In this document: positions 13,940 to 15,488 of the stretch, piece by piece
Numbering within the stretch: the first letter of the stretch is position 1
Layout of the letters: each line of letters begins with the position of its first letter
From: Anaerolineae bacterium
GTDB lineage: Bacteria > Chloroflexota > Anaerolineae > 4572-78 > J111
Reading direction: 5' to 3'
DNA: 15,488 bases
Assembly: GCA_020433785.1 (NCBI GenBank)
Contig: JAGRCC010000894.1
Location: 1-15,488 of the forward strand
Position numbers and translations under genes: made by a program
The notes under the pieces: model-generated
Databases searched by the model: none
What the model saw: only the letters and a program-made list of their open reading frames with translations
Told to the model about the DNA's origin: nothing

Positions 13940-14803
13940 TTATGTTCGCTCGCGGCCGATAGGGGAGGGGGTAGGTAAGCCGTTTCTGGAGTGAAGGTTA
14001 TCAAGCACCCAGAGCAGCGTGACTTTGTGGGGTGTATTATTGTTATGAACCGCAGCCTGAAGCGCGAAGATGGCCTCTTCGCCCCGTTGAATAAGGAGTT
14101 GGCGGGCAACAAAACGTTCGAGCCAGTCCGGGCTCAAAAGTTGCTCGATTAACGTCTCGATGGCTGGATGTCGCTGTTGTTCTTCGGCCAGGCGGTGCAG
14201 AGGCGCTTGCCATAGTTTTTGCGCTTCGGGAGAAGTGAGACAAGCCTGCTGCAATGCTTGTTCGACTTCAAGTAGATGCGGTCGTTTCCCCCACCAGAAC
14301 CACCAGCGCCGGTCGTCAAGCCGGTCTTGGCGGCTGGTTGTCAGGCCGCGATTGATCCAAGTAATGACATCGCCAAAGGCCCAGAATAGCCCGACCCCGG
14401 CCAACCAAAAGATTGGCCCAAACATCATACCACCGATTAACCCCAGAGCTAAAATCCCAAAAACGAGCCGGCTAAAGCTGCCGGTCGGGGTATTGGATGA
14501 TAACCGCTCCAGCCAATCGCGCCAAGTATAATTTTTGGTGAGTATCCAGCCATAAATGAGACCTAACAATCCACCCAGCCAGACCATATGTTTTAGCGTG
14601 CCCCAACTAGAGGTAAAGAGCAGGCCAACCAACACGCCTATAGCCGCGCCACCCACGGCATTGAGAATAACCACGCTAATCTGAGCGCCTAAACCGAGCG
14701 GTTGATCACTGACCGCTCTAAAGAGCCGATCTGTATAAATCGGGTCGACGCTGTGCCGCCACTCGCGCCAGATGATTTGCTGCCAGGAATTTGATGCGTT
14801 CAT
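13940..14803 (-). CDS. Polytopic membrane protein with HEAT-like C-terminal region, function unknown (287 aa)
   Basis: Residues 1-40 are cytoplasmic-looking and rich in Trp/Arg. Two hydrophobic hairpins follow: helices at about 42-63 and 72-88 (glycine-rich, GGAAIGVLVGLLF and GGLLGLIYGWIL), then about 111-129 and 131-150. After a basic/Trp-rich linker, residues about 175-270 form an alpha-helical region; the part from about 214 (LSPDWLERFVARQLLIQRGEEAIFAL) resembles a HEAT/ARM-type repeat. The ATG at 14803 overlaps the stop of the upstream gene as ATGA, so translational coupling favours it over a TTG six bases further upstream. The product may be a membrane partner or accessory of the saccharopine-dehydrogenase-like enzyme encoded with it, but the sequence shows only the coupling. 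I do not recognise a named family. Confidence 0.8.
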   Translation of the reverse strand: MNASNSWQQIIWREWRHSVDPIYTDRLFRAVSDQPLGLGAQISVVILNAVGGAAIGVLVGLLFTSSWGTLKHMVWLGGLLGLIYGWILTKNYTWRDWLERLSSNTPTGSFSRLVFGILALGLIGGMMFGPIFWLAGVGLFWAFGDVITWINRGLTTSRQDRLDDRRWWFWWGKRPHLLEVEQALQQACLTSPEAQKLWQAPLHRLAEEQQRHPAIETLIEQLLSPDWLERFVARQLLIQRGEEAIFALQAAVHNNNTPHKVTLLWVLDNLHSRNGLPTPSPIGRERT

Positions 14804-15488
14804 AACCAATGGCTCGTCATTTCAAAATTAATATCAAGGGCGGCCAGTTCGCTCAGTAGCTGCTCGAAATGGGCGCCGGTGATGATTTGCTCCGGATGGT
14901 GCAGGCCGCGGCCAGCTAACTCGCCGCGAGCGATCATCCGGGCGACAATGCTGCCAGTGAAAGCGGTTGTGCGGGCCATCGAGGTGAAATTATGCTTCGT
15001 ATCATAGCGATCAACCATGTCGGCCTGCAGGCGGCAAGGTTTACCCTCCAACTCGCCGATCACCTCAACCCGGAAAACAGTGAGATCCCGCTCTCCTTCA
15101 TTCATTTTTACATAAGGGTAAAGCAGTGTATCCACCAGCCGTTTTGGGCTAACTTGAACACCATCAACCGCAATGGGCGTGTCGCTGAGCAAGCCAAATT
15201 CTTTGAGGATGGTTACTTTTGTCGCGTAGCCGGGCCAGCGCACCGTCTTCTGGGTACCACTACGTAGATTTTTTAGCTCCGGCAGATCGAGCAGCCAGGG
15301 CATAAAACTTTCGGTAAAGGCCTCGCACTCGCCGATGCCGGGAAAGTTGACGGTCTCGACGCCAGAGTAGCGGGCCGCTTTAGTCAGCCGGCCATTTTCC
15401 ACCACCCAAGCGTCCTCCTCTCGCAACGGTAGCCGCGTGCCGCCAAAGACAATTTTGTAACCAAGCGGCGGGGCGGGCTCGACCGGGA
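14800..15488 (-). CDS. Saccharopine dehydrogenase-like oxidoreductase, C-terminal part (5' end outside window)
   Basis: The reading frame is open to the right edge, so the gene continues beyond the window; a TTG near 15426 is internal, because residues before it (PPLGYKIVFGG) already match the family. Visible segments typical of saccharopine dehydrogenase/lysine dehydrogenase C-terminal domains are YSGVETVNFPGIGECEAF, RWPGYATKVTILKEFGLL, FRVEVIGELEGKPCRLQADM and MARTTAFTGSIVARMIARGEL. These NAD(P)-dependent enzymes act on amino-acid adducts such as saccharopine, lysine or carboxynorspermidine; the N-terminal Rossmann domain that would help assign the substrate is not in the window. Its stop codon overlaps the next gene's ATG, forming a two-gene unit. 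The specific reaction is undetermined. Confidence 0.88.
   Translation of the reverse strand, partial: PVEPAPPLGYKIVFGGTRLPLREEDAWVVENGRLTKAARYSGVETVNFPGIGECEAFTESFMPWLLDLPELKNLRSGTQKTVRWPGYATKVTILKEFGLLSDTPIAVDGVQVSPKRLVDTLLYPYVKMNEGERDLTVFRVEVIGELEGKPCRLQADMVDRYDTKHNFTSMARTTAFTGSIVARMIARGELAGRGLHHPEQIITGAHFEQLLSELAALDINFEMTSHWL

Noticed and set aside
14807..14809. TTG start for the membrane protein six bases upstream of the chosen ATG
   Set aside because: The ATG at 14803 forms the classic ATGA overlap with the preceding stop, and neither candidate has a strong ribosome binding site, so coupling decides.

Overview
The window looks like chromosomal DNA from a bacterium of the Chloroflexota, probably an Anaerolineae- or Caldilineae-like lineage. 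This is an inference from architecture: a giant BTAD/STAND/TPR regulator, Ser/Thr kinases carrying Thr-Pro-rich extracytoplasmic linkers and TolB-like propellers, many GTG and TTG starts, and moderate GC coding DNA with AT-rich intergenic regions. No rRNA, tRNA, CRISPR array, transposase or phage gene is visible, so it reads as an ordinary but regulator-rich chromosomal segment.

Layout, left to right. (1) The 3' end of an SDR oxidoreductase (+) converges on a 1150-aa SARP/AfsR-like transcriptional regulator (-). (2) A regulatory spacer (3715-3973) holds two dyad sites next to a -10 for the regulator, plus an 11-bp-phased direct repeat in front of a 50-aa membrane microprotein (+) that has its own intrinsic terminator. 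(3) Two tandem paralogous receptor-type Ser/Thr kinases (+) follow: N-terminal PknB-like kinase, one membrane segment, Thr/Pro-rich linker and a six-repeat TolB-like propeller. The second has its own strong sigma70-type promoter. (4) A spacer carries a long imperfect hairpin built of ~10-bp CACAGAT units. (5) A citrate synthase (-) is divergent from a second citrate synthase (+) that has a MerR/excisionase-type helix-turn-helix fused to its N-terminus. Their shared intergenic region contains back-to-back promoters overlaid by palindromes. (6) A CHASE3/tandem-HAMP chemoreceptor (+) ends at a terminator shared with the convergent next gene. (7) A polytopic membrane protein (-) is translationally coupled (ATGA overlap) to a saccharopine-dehydrogenase-like oxidoreductase (-) that runs off the right edge.

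How the parts may work together: several genes are sensors or regulators (STAND regulator, two transmembrane kinases, chemoreceptor, DNA-binding citrate synthase), but the sequence does not show them acting in one pathway. The best candidate for an under-described system is the citrate synthase pair. The HTH-fused enzyme keeps all three catalytic-position residues (His265, His304, Asp352), while the stand-alone enzyme has Glu320 where the catalytic Asp is usual. The palindrome-rich divergent promoter between them is where an HTH-citrate synthase dimer could bind, suggesting a metabolite-responsive autoregulatory switch. This is inference and needs DNA-binding and enzyme assays.
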